From the NCBI RefSeq assembly GCF_003259375.1, contig NZ_QLLN01000008.1, forward strand, positions 62,001 through 126,000: DNA of 64,000 bases, written 5' to 3'. Of the stretch, positions 52,438-62,853 are shown in pieces (position 1 is the first letter of the stretch; every line of letters begins with the position of its first letter). A program made the position numbers and the translations under genes. Below the pieces are notes generated by a model. The model had not been told where the DNA came from. It searched no databases and was given only the letters and a program-made list of their open reading frames with translations. Source of the stretch: Arenibacter echinorum. GTDB taxonomy: Bacteria > Bacteroidota > Bacteroidia > Flavobacteriales > Flavobacteriaceae.

Positions 52438-52453
52438 TAAACAAAACAAAAGG

Positions 52454-52492
52454 TAACGGAGCGTTTTGCAGAACGCTCCGTTAATAACCTTT
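52454..52492 (+). terminator. Intrinsic terminator after amt
   Basis: AACGGAGCGTT and AACGCTCCGTT pair around a short loop, with a T run eight bases on. It may let part of the transcript continue into the barrel gene. Confidence 0.8.
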
Positions 52493-52555
52493 TTTCAAAA
52501 CAACAACTCAATATTTAGCTAACATCCTTAAACAAAGGATATAAACAATTGAATT

Positions 52556-53623
52556 ATGAAAACGATTATTTATACAAAATACGTAAAAAATTTACTATTA
52601 CTTGCATTTGCTCTTGCTTCAACAGTAACTTTCGCCCAAGAAGATGAAGAAGAAGCCAAGAAATTTAGCCTAAGCGGAAGTGTGGATGCCTATTACAGAA
52701 CCAACTTAAATGGCGACAATGGTTTTGACGATGCCTCTGGATTGCCCAATGCGGCTCCCGGATCTTCCTTTGCCAACTTACCTGGTTTTGCTTTAGGGAT
52801 GGCCAATGTAATAGCCGCTTACGAAGGCGAAGATGTTGGGTTTGTAGCGGACCTTGTTTTTGGACCTAGAGGAACAGATGCTATTTTTGCTTCTCCTTTA
52901 TATTCAGCTACAGGAAACATTGTAAACCAATTGTATGTATACTGGAATTTAAGCGAATCGGTTAAATTGACATTTGGTAACTTCAACACCTTTCTAGGTT
53001 ACGAAGTAATATCTCCAGTTGCCAATTTTAACTATAGTACATCTTATTTGTTTTCTTATGGTCCTTTCTCCCATACTGGTCTGAAGGCTGACTTTACCCT
53101 ATCTGATGATTTTAGCTTAATGTTGGCCATCATGAACCCAACAGATCAAACTGAATTGAATCCTACCGAGAAATATGCTTTTGGTGCTCAATTGGGATAT
53201 AGCGGTCAATTCCTAAACTTCCTTGCTGATGACGGGGCATTCGAAATTGACTTCACAGGTGGATTTGATTTGTCAGAATCATTCTTTTTAGGAATCAATG
53301 CAGCCCTTTACGATAATGATGATGTTGGTTTTGCTGGTGTAGCTCTTTATCCACAATACGCTACTTCTGAAAACTTTACCTTGGGATTAAGAGGTGAATA
53401 TTTCACAGAAACAGGCGACTATGGTGCAATTGGAACAGGAGTTGAAGATTCCAGTGTTTTTGCAGTAACTCTTACAGGAAGTGCCACCATAGGCAATTTA
53501 ATAATTAAGCCTGAATTGCGTTTGGATAGTGCATCGGATGATTCCTTTAATTTCCTAGATACGGATTTGGCTCCACAAAAGAGTTTATCCTCATTTGTGC
53601 TAGCAGCCGTTTACTCTTTCTAA
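52556..53623 (+). CDS. Outer-membrane beta-barrel protein beside amt
   Basis: A 355-residue protein with a signal peptide (about 1-27, TVTFAQ). Acidic DEEEA opens the mature part; then amphipathic strands alternate with short turns, and the C-terminus SSFVLAAVYSF ends in Phe as barrels do. SGSVDAYYRTNLN is typical of the porin-like family that follows amt in Flavobacteriia. It may give ammonium or other solutes passage through the outer membrane. Confidence 0.8.
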   Translation: MKTIIYTKYVKNLLLLAFALASTVTFAQEDEEEAKKFSLSGSVDAYYRTNLNGDNGFDDASGLPNAAPGSSFANLPGFALGMANVIAAYEGEDVGFVADLVFGPRGTDAIFASPLYSATGNIVNQLYVYWNLSESVKLTFGNFNTFLGYEVISPVANFNYSTSYLFSYGPFSHTGLKADFTLSDDFSLMLAIMNPTDQTELNPTEKYAFGAQLGYSGQFLNFLADDGAFEIDFTGGFDLSESFFLGINAALYDNDDVGFAGVALYPQYATSENFTLGLRGEYFTETGDYGAIGTGVEDSSVFAVTLTGSATIGNLIIKPELRLDSASDDSFNFLDTDLAPQKSLSSFVLAAVYSF

Positions 53624-53645
53624 AAAAAATGAGTTTATTATTTAT

Positions 53646-53670
53646 AGCCCCGCTTAAAGCGGGGCTTTTT
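53646..53670. terminator. Bidirectional terminator after the barrel gene
   Basis: AGCCCCGCTT and AAGCGGGGCT form a tight stem with a T run; A and T on the other side suit the convergent DUF1684 gene. Confidence 0.9.
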
Positions 53671-53674
53671 ATTT

Positions 53675-54316
53675 TCACCCCTTTTTAAATGCCTTCACCC
53701 CTGCCGCAATCTCAACATCCAACCTATTCTGCCTTGGAACCAAAGGACAGGAATATTTTGGATTGTAGGCACAGTATGGATTATAAGCCTTATTAAAATC
53801 CAAAAGAATTGTATCTCCTGAAGGAATGGTCAGGTCTAAATATCTTCCCCCACCATAAGTTTCCTCTCCATTGGTAAGGTCCGCAAACGGCAAAAATAAA
53901 TAATCCCTATATTTCTCTTGTTGCATCAATTCCTGATTTTGATATACTTCCAATTTATGGATACGTCCTTTTAGATTAAAAGTTATTATCCCAAAAATAA
54001 CCTCCTCCGTCTGTCTTTCTGTAGTGGTAGGCATCATGAAAGGTAAAGCCTCTGGCGTACGCGTGAATTTTGCAATAATCCTATAGGTTGTATCTGGCTC
54101 ATAAAAATCCAAAGTTGTAAAATCCTTTCTAAACCTATCCGGCAAGGGCGAGGTTTTAGGATCTTTGAATTCCTCGTTCAGTTTTTTCTGAAATTGAATA
54201 ATATCCTCTATGGCTCCGGACTCCAGTTGCACCGTATTCTTTTCCTCTTGATCGTGGTACCTTTTTTCCTTACAGCTCAATGTCAATAAGAATAAAACCA
54301 AAAATAACTGCTTCAT
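53675..54316 (-). CDS. DUF1684 lipoprotein
   Basis: A 213-residue protein. The ATG at 54316 begins a lipoprotein signal (MKQLFLVLFLLTLSC); an earlier start ten codons upstream would spoil it, and GGA lies in place before 54316. The conserved DUF1684 blocks are YGGGRYLDLTIPSG, LDFNKAYNPYCAYNPKYSCPLVP and RLDVEIAAGVKAF. Function unknown; the family is widespread. Confidence 0.9.
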   Translation of the reverse strand: MKQLFLVLFLLTLSCKEKRYHDQEEKNTVQLESGAIEDIIQFQKKLNEEFKDPKTSPLPDRFRKDFTTLDFYEPDTTYRIIAKFTRTPEALPFMMPTTTERQTEEVIFGIITFNLKGRIHKLEVYQNQELMQQEKYRDYLFLPFADLTNGEETYGGGRYLDLTIPSGDTILLDFNKAYNPYCAYNPKYSCPLVPRQNRLDVEIAAGVKAFKKG

Positions 54317-54575
54317 TTTCCTTCTTTTGGCATAAAAATACAACATCCATTTTTCTGAATAAAAGAATTTTGGGTACCAAACTTACCCTGGGCCGATTTA
54401 TGAAGTAAATCCGAAAATATTTATAGAAGTTTTTTTTAATGAAAAAGATATAATTATAAAAAGAGGTACCCTTGCACTTATCCGCTTACATGAAATGGGT
54501 ATTAAATATGTCTAGGAAAATAATATTAGGGGTCCAGAGACTTCAACAAACAGGAATTCCCTTTATGACAGCAAC

Positions 54576-55988
54576 TTATTCTTCTATAGTTTCATAACGG
54601 GCATCTTTTAAGTATTTGGCCACAATTTCATTAAATTCGGGGGTTATACGCAACAAAGCCGTATTCTCCAGACTATATAATTCAGCTTTGTCCATATACC
54701 CTTTTTTCAATAATTCTTCCAAATAAAACAGGGAGGTTCCGTAATCCTCCATTTTAGCACTATTCGATATTATTTTGAGGTAATAGCTATGGTCTGTGGG
54801 ATCCGTTATCGTTTTTAACATCCAAAGCAGACTCAGGACTTCTTGATCTACCTGAGTTCCAGAATTTACTATATCAATATTATCCTCGATTAATGCATTT
54901 ACATAACCTAAAAGACGTTTTCCCATTTCTCTTTCCGCCTCTATTTTACTGTTGTCGTATTTCTTCAACTCGTCCATTTGGTATATCCACCAACCCAAAT
55001 TATTATAATTATAAGTAGCTAGATCCTCTTCCAAATAATATACATAATCCTCTTTAATAAATGACTCCTTTAACAGGGTGTTGTTCTCATTCCGCGTCAT
55101 GGTTTTAAAAAGCTTATCTTTTTTAAGCTCGCGCTTTATTTTCTTGAGGGAATCACTATCCTTCAAGACCCTATATACGGATATTACTTCATCCAATAAA
55201 TTATCGGCCTGGATTAATCTGTTGGATCCAATCAAGAGATTTATATCCTTCAAATTTTGGGCATAAGTATCATTTATATAGGTCTCATCTTTCTCGGATT
55301 GACCCTTGGCCATGGCCGACAGGGTGAAAATTTCCAAGGCCTTCCCCAGATATTGGGTATTGGGCCATTCATGCCCTCCGTTAAACACCAATAATTGATT
55401 AGGGAATTTTAAGCGACCCATTATGGAACTCCCTGCCAACATTTCTGGATATGCATAATCTTCCTTCCCTACGATTCCTATAAAATGAAATAAATTATTC
55501 GTATCCAATATGTCCATATTGGGATATACGGCACCAGAGGAAATTACTCCGGATATACCTTTCACAAAAATGGGCAGTACAGATGCAAATCTGGCACCAC
55601 TATCAAAGCCAGCACTGTAGATTCTGTTCTTTTGAACAGGTAATATCTTGATGACATCATTGAACATCCTTCCGGTTATCAGAATATTCTGGGATGTGGT
55701 CAAAGTATCGTTTACATTGTTCGATGCCGCTAGTATATACCCCTGCTTTTCGGCTGCCCCTATAAACATACGAATAGCTTGCCTACCCCTACCTTCCATA
55801 TCAAAAACAAAAAGGATGGGCCAATTTTTATCCATTTCAAAACTGGTAGGAATGTAAAGTGAAAAACTTTCGGATATGGAATCTTTGACGCCAATTGAAT
55901 CGATTACGACACCTTTTTTCAAGGTCATCTGTTGTGAATTACTCAATAAACCGGCCCCAAGAAACAGAAATAATATAATTTTTTTCAT
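54576..55988 (-). CDS. Exported alpha/beta hydrolase-like protein with an altered nucleophile
   Basis: A 470-residue protein with a signal peptide (1-18). Residues 25-225 are an alpha/beta hydrolase fold like polyhydroxybutyrate depolymerase or esterase. The elbow normally reads GFSGGAR; here it is GFDSGAR, with Asp129 at the Ser position and Ser130 next to it. His206 (GGHEWPN) is kept. Residues 230-470 are helical, perhaps TPR-like. It may be inactive, use Asp as nucleophile, or use the shifted Ser. Confidence 0.75.
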   Translation of the reverse strand: MKKIILFLFLGAGLLSNSQQMTLKKGVVIDSIGVKDSISESFSLYIPTSFEMDKNWPILFVFDMEGRGRQAIRMFIGAAEKQGYILAASNNVNDTLTTSQNILITGRMFNDVIKILPVQKNRIYSAGFDSGARFASVLPIFVKGISGVISSGAVYPNMDILDTNNLFHFIGIVGKEDYAYPEMLAGSSIMGRLKFPNQLLVFNGGHEWPNTQYLGKALEIFTLSAMAKGQSEKDETYINDTYAQNLKDINLLIGSNRLIQADNLLDEVISVYRVLKDSDSLKKIKRELKKDKLFKTMTRNENNTLLKESFIKEDYVYYLEEDLATYNYNNLGWWIYQMDELKKYDNSKIEAEREMGKRLLGYVNALIEDNIDIVNSGTQVDQEVLSLLWMLKTITDPTDHSYYLKIISNSAKMEDYGTSLFYLEELLKKGYMDKAELYSLENTALLRITPEFNEIVAKYLKDARYETIEE

Positions 55989-56196
55989 AGAATTATTGAC
56001 ATCAAATATCTAGCCAAATTAAAATAATATTCCGGCCATTCCGAAACGCCATAGAAACTGATAACAGTTGTCATTGCAAAAAATACTACCAGCTCTTTTT
56101 CACCTAGGCCTTACAATACATTAAATTAAATAATAAAAATATAGTACCAAAGCTGCCAACCCCTTTTAATTTTAATTTCCTTATTACTAACTTCTC

Positions 56197-56649
56197 TTAA
56201 GCCTCCCTTTTTTTAATGGGAGCGTTGGACACTACATCGGATAGAATAATGTGGGTCCTGGTCTCCCCGTATTGTATAAGCTTGTCTATGAATTTTTCCA
56301 AATGAAATTGATCCTTTAGGACCACCAACATTATAATATTTTCATTACCTGTAATCCTATAACAATTAACAACCTCTTCATAGGTGTTTACAATATCCAA
56401 AAAAGGCCGCAACTTCCCCATAAAGGCACGCAGAGTAATTATGGCTTTTAATTGATATCCAGTATGCGAATGGGATACCACTGCTTTGTAACCTGAGATA
56501 ACCCCAATGTCTTCCATTTTCTTCACCCTTTCCGCAACCGCAGGGGGCGTTAATCCCACTTTCCTGCCTATATTGGCAAAAGATTCCCGGGCATTTTCCT
56601 GAAGTAATTTTAATATCTTCCAATTAAGGACGTCAATCTTTGTATTCAA
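56197..56649 (-). CDS. Lrp/AsnC family transcriptional regulator
   Basis: A 150-residue regulator. An N-terminal winged helix (IDVLNWKILKLLQENARESF, then GLTPPAVAERVKKMED) is followed by the RAM ligand domain (YRITGNENIIMLVVLKD). An apparent start at 56664 overlaps a -7 box (TAATTTTG, 56662-56669, minus strand), so the TTG at 56649 is the likelier start. Its neighbour across the divergent gap is the small helical protein at 56768. Confidence 0.88.
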   Translation of the reverse strand: MNTKIDVLNWKILKLLQENARESFANIGRKVGLTPPAVAERVKKMEDIGVISGYKAVVSHSHTGYQLKAIITLRAFMGKLRPFLDIVNTYEEVVNCYRITGNENIIMLVVLKDQFHLEKFIDKLIQYGETRTHIILSDVVSNAPIKKREA

Positions 56650-56661
56650 AATAAAATGGAT

Positions 56662-56669
56662 CAAAATTA
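56662..56669 (-). promoter_or_regulatory. -7 box of the Lrp gene
   Basis: Read on the minus strand, TAATTTTG fits TAnnTTTG, with a TTG 22 bases further upstream. Confidence 0.5.
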
Positions 56670-56767
56670 TTAACTTTCAACAGCTAAATTACAATTTTAC
56701 TTTGTTATATAAACTCTAATTTGCTAATTTCGACGTAATTTTATATAACAGAAGTTATTATAAAAAA

Positions 56768-57160
56768 ATGCCTTACAAAAACTTAAGTACGATTCCGATT
56801 TATCGCAAATCCTTGGATCTTTTACAGATGAGCAGGGAAATTGCTTCGTACCTATCCTACAACAAGGATCTGCTAAAGTTATACCAATCTAACAGCCATA
56901 GGGATATAATGGTAGATTCCCTGCTAACCGATTCCATTCTAATTCCCCAACAAATTGCAGCAGCAGAACGCTCCGAATGTTATGCTTCACGAATGAGAAG
57001 CGCAACCTTTATCAATGTTATCATAAGAAATATAAGTTCTTATTGTACCGGTTTGGAAAAGGATGGGGTAAAGGAAAAGGAATACTTAAATCTTTTAAGG
57101 AGCGAAATTAAAAGTTTCAGAAGATTGTACAAAGTTTGGAGACGATCTATTCGGAGCTAA
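56768..57160 (+). CDS. Helical protein of unknown function, four-helix-bundle style
   Basis: A 130-residue basic protein. It is almost all helix: YRKSLDLLQMSREIASYLS, HRDIMVDSLLTDSILIPQQI, ERSECYASRMRSATFINV and LNLLRSEIKSFRRLYK. The pattern recalls the four-helix-bundle proteins (23S intervening-sequence type), but the key residues are not clear. It is divergent from the Lrp gene and may be its target. Confidence 0.65.
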   Translation: MPYKNLSTIPIYRKSLDLLQMSREIASYLSYNKDLLKLYQSNSHRDIMVDSLLTDSILIPQQIAAAERSECYASRMRSATFINVIIRNISSYCTGLEKDGVKEKEYLNLLRSEIKSFRRLYKVWRRSIRS

Positions 57161-57255
57161 TTCTTTCTGCTTATTTTCCTGTATTTGTATTTCATAAGAG
57201 TCTTATATTTTCCCCATAATCGAACTTAATACCAATTAAGGTCATATCCCTGCAA

Positions 57256-60200
57256 CTACATATTCCTCCTATACTGCCCCCCTACCGCAAACAACGCATC
57301 TGTAATTTGTCCCAAAGAGCTGAACTTGGTAACCTCCATCAACTTTTCAAAAATATTCCCGTTTTTAACCGCTATTTCCTGTAATTCCTTTAATTGGGCC
57401 TTGGCAGTTAGCCCCATCGCAGCATGTAAATTTTCCAAGGCGCCTATTTGGGCCTGTTTTTCGGACTCTGTTGCCCGGATAACTTCTGCCGGCATAATTG
57501 TCGGCGACCCTTTGGTGCTCAAAAAGGAATTTACTCCTATAATAGGCAGTTCCCCGTTGTGCTTTAGCGTTTCGTAGTAGAGGCTCTCCTCCTGAATTTT
57601 AGATCGCTGATACATTGTTTCCATAGCCCCCAGCACACCCCCCCGTTCTGTAATACGGTCAAACTCCAGTAACACGGCTTCCTCCACCAGATCTGTCAAT
57701 TCTTCAATTATAAAGGAACCCTGCAATGGATTTTCGTTTTTTGTCAAGCCCAATTCTTTGTTTATAATCAATTGAATGGCCATGGCCCTGCGAACGGAGT
57801 CCTCTGTTGGAGTGGTTATTGCCTCATCATAGGCATTGGTATGTAAGGAATTACAGTTGTCATAGATGGCATACAGAGCTTGTAAGGTAGTACGGATATC
57901 ATTAAAATCTATTTCCTGGGCATGCAAGCTTCGCCCCGAAGTTTGGATATGGTACTTTAACATCTGCGCTCTGGGGTCTGCTCCATACTTAAGGTGCATT
58001 GACTTTGCCCATATGCGACGTGCAACCCTTCCTATTACAGCATATTCCGGGTCTATCCCATTTGAAAAGAAAAAGGATAGGTTGGGACCAAATTTATTGA
58101 TATCCATTCCCCTACTTAAATAATACTCCACATAGGTAAAGCCGTTAGACAGCGTAAACGCCAATTGGGTAATGGGATTGGCCCCCGCCTCCGCAATGTG
58201 ATACCCTGAAATGGAAACCGAATAAAAATTACGTACCGAGTGCTGAATAAAGTATTCCTGAACATCCCCCATTAGTCGCAGGGCAAATTCGGTTGAAAAA
58301 ATGCAGGTATTTTGAGCCTGATCTTCTTTTAAGATATCTGCTTGCACCGTACCTCTTACCGTATTAAGGGTCTTCTTTTTAATTTCGGAATACACATTTT
58401 GGGGCAAGACCTGATCACCCGTGATACCCAATAGCATTAATCCCAACCCCTCATTACCTTCAGGTAATTCCCCTTGGTATTTTGGCCTGGCCAAACCTTT
58501 CTCCTTATACAAGGCAGCTATTTTCCTTTCAACCTCTTTTTCAAGCCCATTTTTCAATATATATTTCTCACAATTCTGATCAATGGCGGCATTCATAAAA
58601 TAACCCAACAACATAGGTGCAGGACCATTGATAGTCATACTGACAGAGGTAGTGGGACTACACAGATCAAATCCGGAATACAATTTTTTGGCATCGTCCA
58701 AACAGCAGATAGAAACCCCTGCGTTGCCTATTTTCCCATAAATATCAGGTCTAAAATCCGGATCTTGACCATAGAGGGTTACCGAATCAAATGCGGTGGA
58801 TAAACGCTTGGCCGGCAATCCCAAACTAACATAATGAAAACGCCTGTTGGTGCGTTCAGGGCCACCTTCTCCCGCAAACATTCTTGTAGGATCTTCTTCT
58901 GTTCTCTTAAAAGGATAGAGTCCGGCCGTATAAGGAAATTCCCCTGGTACATTTTCTTGGAGTATCCAACCCAAAATATCGCCCCATGCCCTGTATTTTG
59001 GAAGCGCCACTTTTGGAATATCGGTTTGGGCCAATGATTTCGTATGGGTTTCCAATTTTATCTCTTTTCCCCTTACCTTAAAACTAAAAGTTGGAGCTTT
59101 ATACTGTTGAATCTTTTTTTTCCAATTTAGGATCAGTTCCCAATTATGGGAATCCAAATTCATTTTTATTTCATTGAACTCTTTGAACAGTTGCTTCAAT
59201 AGGTGTTTTTTATCATCAGATAGCGATAACCCCAAAATTGCTTCTGAATTTAATCCTTCTTTTAACAGAAATGTATTAAAATCTACCTTGGTATCTACCC
59301 TTGATATGGCCTGTATGGTCTTAAAAATACCATATAAGCTTTGGGCCAGCTCGGCTTGATGAAGGACCTCTTTATCATAGGCCCGATTGTTATCGGCTAT
59401 TTCCGACAAATAACGTGTGCGCGAAGGGGGAATTATATAAACCTTCTCTTCATTGCCATTTCCAATTTGGAATTGGGAATTCAAGGCTGTTCCGGTTTTT
59501 GAAACCAATTTATCCATTACGGTTTTATACAAACGATTCATGCCAGGATCATTGAACTGCGAGGCTATAGTCCCTAAAATAGGCAGCTCATCATGATCTG
59601 CCTCCCATAGTCCATGATTGCGCACATATTGCTTTTTTACGTCCCTTAGTGCATCTAGCGCTCCTCTTTTATCGAACTTATTAATAGCAACGATATCCGC
59701 AAAATCCAACATATCAATTTTTTCCAACTGGGTAGCGGCGCCAAATTCGGGCGTCATAACATATAAGGATACATCACTGTGTTCAATTATCTCCGTATCC
59801 GACTGACCGATGCCCGATGTCTCCAAAATAATTAAATGGAACCCTGCCGCTTTTAGGACTTGCACTGCCTCGTCCACGTGTTTGGACAATGCCAAATTGG
59901 ACTGTCTAGTAGCAAGCGATCTCATATAGACCCGGGAGTCGTTGATGGCGTTCATACGAATACGATCTCCTAACAATGCACCTCCCGTTTTCCTTTTGGA
60001 CGGATCAACAGAAATTAGTCCTATGGTCTTATCTGGGAAATCCAACAAGAATCTTCTTACCAATTCATCTACCAAACTCGATTTTCCAGCGCCTCCTGTC
60101 CCTGTGATGCCAAGTACGGGCACAGCACTTTTCTTTATAGCCAAACCTGAAAAATCCTTTTCAAAGTCCTCATGTCTATTTTCGGCCAAGGTAATAAGCC

Positions 60201-60714
60201 GTGCTATGGCATTTACATTCCTTTCCTCTAATAACTGGATTATTGATCGGCCTTCGGGAATTTTTAAATTTGGAACGGGGAAATCGCTTTGCTTTACCAA
60301 ATCATTTATCATTCCCTGTAGCCCCATAGTCCTGCCATCATCAGGGGAATATATTTTGGTTATCCCATAATCCATTAATTCTTTTATCTCTACAGGGTGA
60401 ATTACTCCTCCGCCACCTCCAAAAATCTTAATGTGGCCTGCACCCTTATCCGTCAAAAGATCGTGCATGTACTTAAAATACTCCATGTGCCCTCCCTGGT
60501 ATGAAGTTATGGCAATGGCATTTACATCCTCCTGTATGGCACAATCAACTACCTCGGACACACTGCGATCGTGACCCAAATGAATTACCTCCACACCGGT
60601 AGACTGAATAATACGCCTCATCATGTTAATTGCCGCATCGTGACCATCAAACAGGGATGCAGCCGTAACTATACGAACTTTATTTTTAGGAATATATGGT
60701 GGCTTCTGTTTCAT
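57256..60714 (-). CDS. icmF: IcmF-type fused B12 mutase (isobutyryl-CoA mutase-like)
   Basis: A 1152-residue fusion. Residues 10-145 bind B12 (SLFDGHDAA with His25 as lower ligand). Residues 190-430 are a MeaB-like G-protein chaperone (GTGGAGKS 205-212, NKFDKRG). Residues about 570-1120 are the mutase barrel, with [23 protein letters not shown]. The LYPFKR segment is of IcmF type; methylmalonyl-CoA mutase differs there. It rearranges isobutyryl-CoA or a related acyl-CoA in branched-chain acid metabolism. No B12 riboswitch is visible upstream. Confidence 0.93.
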   Translation of the reverse strand: MKQKPPYIPKNKVRIVTAASLFDGHDAAINMMRRIIQSTGVEVIHLGHDRSVSEVVDCAIQEDVNAIAITSYQGGHMEYFKYMHDLLTDKGAGHIKIFGGGGGVIHPVEIKELMDYGITKIYSPDDGRTMGLQGMINDLVKQSDFPVPNLKIPEGRSIIQLLEERNVNAIARLITLAENRHEDFEKDFSGLAIKKSAVPVLGITGTGGAGKSSLVDELVRRFLLDFPDKTIGLISVDPSKRKTGGALLGDRIRMNAINDSRVYMRSLATRQSNLALSKHVDEAVQVLKAAGFHLIILETSGIGQSDTEIIEHSDVSLYVMTPEFGAATQLEKIDMLDFADIVAINKFDKRGALDALRDVKKQYVRNHGLWEADHDELPILGTIASQFNDPGMNRLYKTVMDKLVSKTGTALNSQFQIGNGNEEKVYIIPPSRTRYLSEIADNNRAYDKEVLHQAELAQSLYGIFKTIQAISRVDTKVDFNTFLLKEGLNSEAILGLSLSDDKKHLLKQLFKEFNEIKMNLDSHNWELILNWKKKIQQYKAPTFSFKVRGKEIKLETHTKSLAQTDIPKVALPKYRAWGDILGWILQENVPGEFPYTAGLYPFKRTEEDPTRMFAGEGGPERTNRRFHYVSLGLPAKRLSTAFDSVTLYGQDPDFRPDIYGKIGNAGVSICCLDDAKKLYSGFDLCSPTTSVSMTINGPAPMLLGYFMNAAIDQNCEKYILKNGLEKEVERKIAALYKEKGLARPKYQGELPEGNEGLGLMLLGITGDQVLPQNVYSEIKKKTLNTVRGTVQADILKEDQAQNTCIFSTEFALRLMGDVQEYFIQHSVRNFYSVSISGYHIAEAGANPITQLAFTLSNGFTYVEYYLSRGMDINKFGPNLSFFFSNGIDPEYAVIGRVARRIWAKSMHLKYGADPRAQMLKYHIQTSGRSLHAQEIDFNDIRTTLQALYAIYDNCNSLHTNAYDEAITTPTEDSVRRAMAIQLIINKELGLTKNENPLQGSFIIEELTDLVEEAVLLEFDRITERGGVLGAMETMYQRSKIQEESLYYETLKHNGELPIIGVNSFLSTKGSPTIMPAEVIRATESEKQAQIGALENLHAAMGLTAKAQLKELQEIAVKNGNIFEKLMEVTKFSSLGQITDALFAVGGQYRRNM

Positions 60715-60967
60715 AACATCAATACTAATTCCCTTTTATCGATTTAATAAATACCTCCATCCATAATCGCTCCTTGAAGAGGTAATTGAAGGAATTGAAT
60801 TATCGAGGCGCTCTCTTTTTAATAGATAAAAAAAGGAACATTATTTGGGTGCAATTTAACAAAAACGCAAAAATTATGGTGATAAAATTAGAATTTTATA
60901 AAAATACCTCTCAGCTAGACTACTTCATTCCTAAAATCCTAATTTTACCCCCTAAAACAGTTAAACT

Positions 60968-61819
60968 TTGAAGACAACTATCCTCATTAATTGCCCCGAC
61001 CAATCAGGAATAATTAGTACAGTAACCGGATTTATACATAAGAAAGGAGGCAATATTATTTATATTGATCAGCACGTAGATAAAGAAGCTGGTGTATTCT
61101 TTATGAGACTGGAAAGTGATTTTGAAAAGAACATTCCAGCCGTAAAAAATTTAAAGCAAGAATTTGAGAATGAATTGGCCCAACCATATCAAATGGAGTG
61201 GAGTTTGCATTTGGGCTCTGTAAAGCCAAAAATGGCCCTATTCGTTTCTAAATACAATCATTGTCTATACGATTTATTAAGCAGGTACAATATAGGTGAA
61301 TTAGAGGTTGAAATACCCTTTATCCTTAGCAATCACAGTGACTTGGAATATGTAGCAAATCAATTCGAAATTCCTTTTTTCCATATACCGGTAACTAAAA
61401 GCACCAAAATTGAAGCTGAAAATCGTCAATTGGCGCTTTTAAAGGAGTACCAAATAGATTTTATTGTATTGGCCAGATATATGCAAATTGTTACTGGCAA
61501 AATTATTGATCAATACCCCAATAAGATTATCAACATACACCATTCGTTTCTTCCCGCATTTGCTGGTGCAAAACCATATCACGCGGCCTTTGAGAGGGGT
61601 GTCAAAATTATAGGTGCCACCAGTCATTACGTTACCGAGGAATTGGATGCCGGCCCTATCATAGAACAGGATGTTACAACCGTAACCCATGCGCATAGTA
61701 TCAAGGACTTTATTACGAAGGGACGGGATTTGGAAAAAATTGTACTATCCAGGGCTGTAAAACTTCACATTGGAAGAAAGACCATGGTCTACAACAACAA
61801 AACCGTAATTTTCTCATAA
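60968..61819 (+). CDS. purU: Formyltetrahydrofolate deformylase
   Basis: A 283-residue enzyme that releases formate from 10-formyl-THF to balance one-carbon units. An ACT domain (residues 1-80, LINCPDQSGIISTVTGFI) precedes the formyltransferase-like core (SNHSDLEYVANQF, ARYMQIVTG, INIHHSFLPAFAGAKPYHAAF with the catalytic His). The start is a TTG; no ATG is near. Its first residues align with the family. Confidence 0.95.
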   Translation: MKTTILINCPDQSGIISTVTGFIHKKGGNIIYIDQHVDKEAGVFFMRLESDFEKNIPAVKNLKQEFENELAQPYQMEWSLHLGSVKPKMALFVSKYNHCLYDLLSRYNIGELEVEIPFILSNHSDLEYVANQFEIPFFHIPVTKSTKIEAENRQLALLKEYQIDFIVLARYMQIVTGKIIDQYPNKIINIHHSFLPAFAGAKPYHAAFERGVKIIGATSHYVTEELDAGPIIEQDVTTVTHAHSIKDFITKGRDLEKIVLSRAVKLHIGRKTMVYNNKTVIFS

Positions 61820-61875
61820 CCCCAAGTAATAAATCCCTATAGCCTAAGTTATTGTTATAACTCTAAAATTTTAAA

Positions 61876-62577
61876 ATGAAAAAAGTCTTATTAGCCGTAG
61901 TCCTATTTCAATTCGTTGGATGTTCGGAATTACAACAGGTGGTCAATCAATTACCCCAAGGAGGTACCCTTGGCAATGAAGAAATTGCAAACGGATTAAA
62001 GGAAGCCCTTAATATGGGAATCGACAAACAGGTAAGCAAACTTACTCAAAACGATGGCTTTTTTGGTAACGAACTGGTGAAAATTATGCTTCCCGAAGAA
62101 TTACAGAAAGTAGACAAGACCCTCAGGGACATTGGCTTGTCCAGCTTAGCCGATGAAGGTCTAAAAATACTGAACAGGGCCGCAGAGGATGCCGTTGGTG
62201 AAGCCACACCTATATTTGTAAATGCGGTAAAGGGAATGACCTTTAGCGATGCCAAAAACATTCTTTTGGGATCGGACAATGCAGCAACCATATACCTTAC
62301 CAATGCAACACAAACAGAACTGTACAATAAATTTAACCCTGTGATCAAAAATTCCTTTGAAAAAGTCGGGGCAGATAAGATCTGGAACAATTTAATTACT
62401 AGATACAACAACATTCCCCTTACCAATAATGTAAATCCGGACCTTACAGATTACGTTACCCAAGAGGCCCTGAATGGCGTATTTACGATGATTGCTGTTG
62501 AAGAAAAGGAGATTAGGAACAAGGTTTCCTCAAGAACCACGGATGTATTGAGAAAAGTTTTTGCCCTACAGGATTAA
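61876..62577 (+). CDS. DUF4197 lipoprotein
   Basis: A 233-residue lipoprotein (lipobox FVGC, Cys16). The body is helical: GLKEALNMGIDKQVSKLT, GFFGNELVKIMLPEEL, FSDAKNILLGSDNAAT and TDYVTQEALNGVFTMIAVEE. It is a conserved family of unknown function. It lies 56 bases after purU. Confidence 0.9.
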   Translation: MKKVLLAVVLFQFVGCSELQQVVNQLPQGGTLGNEEIANGLKEALNMGIDKQVSKLTQNDGFFGNELVKIMLPEELQKVDKTLRDIGLSSLADEGLKILNRAAEDAVGEATPIFVNAVKGMTFSDAKNILLGSDNAATIYLTNATQTELYNKFNPVIKNSFEKVGADKIWNNLITRYNNIPLTNNVNPDLTDYVTQEALNGVFTMIAVEEKEIRNKVSSRTTDVLRKVFALQD

Positions 62578-62728
62578 AAATGAACAATTTATAGGCATTT
62601 TACGCAATAAATCCCAATACTTTACGTTACACTTAAACAAGCATAGATTACAGCCTTTAATTTACCTAAAATAGCAATACAGATATACCTAAAGAATTTG
62701 AGTTAGTATTTTTTGAGTTAGTTAGTTT

Positions 62729-62757
62729 AAAACCGGTGGGAGCACCGGTTTTTTTGT
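62729..62757 (+). terminator. Intrinsic terminator downstream of the DUF4197 gene
   Basis: AAACCGGTG and CACCGGTTT pair around a short loop, followed by seven T residues. The surrounding gap holds no gene. Confidence 0.85.
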
Positions 62758-62853
62758 TTGTGCCTTAGGCTGTTTGTGCCGAACCCGACAATCAATGGGA
62801 GTTAGTGATAATATTGGACATTATTTCAGCTATTCCCTTTAGGAAATCTTAAA

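Noticed and set aside
54490..54598. 35-codon plus-strand frame near the end of the hydrolase-like gene
   Set aside because: It overlaps the gene's 3' end, has no promoter and no recognisable content.
60715..60967. Cobalamin riboswitch before the B12-dependent mutase
   Set aside because: No B12-box-like sequence was found on the minus strand.
60786..60971. 61-codon frame before purU
   Set aside because: AT-rich, no family, and its end overlaps the purU start; taken as leader sequence.
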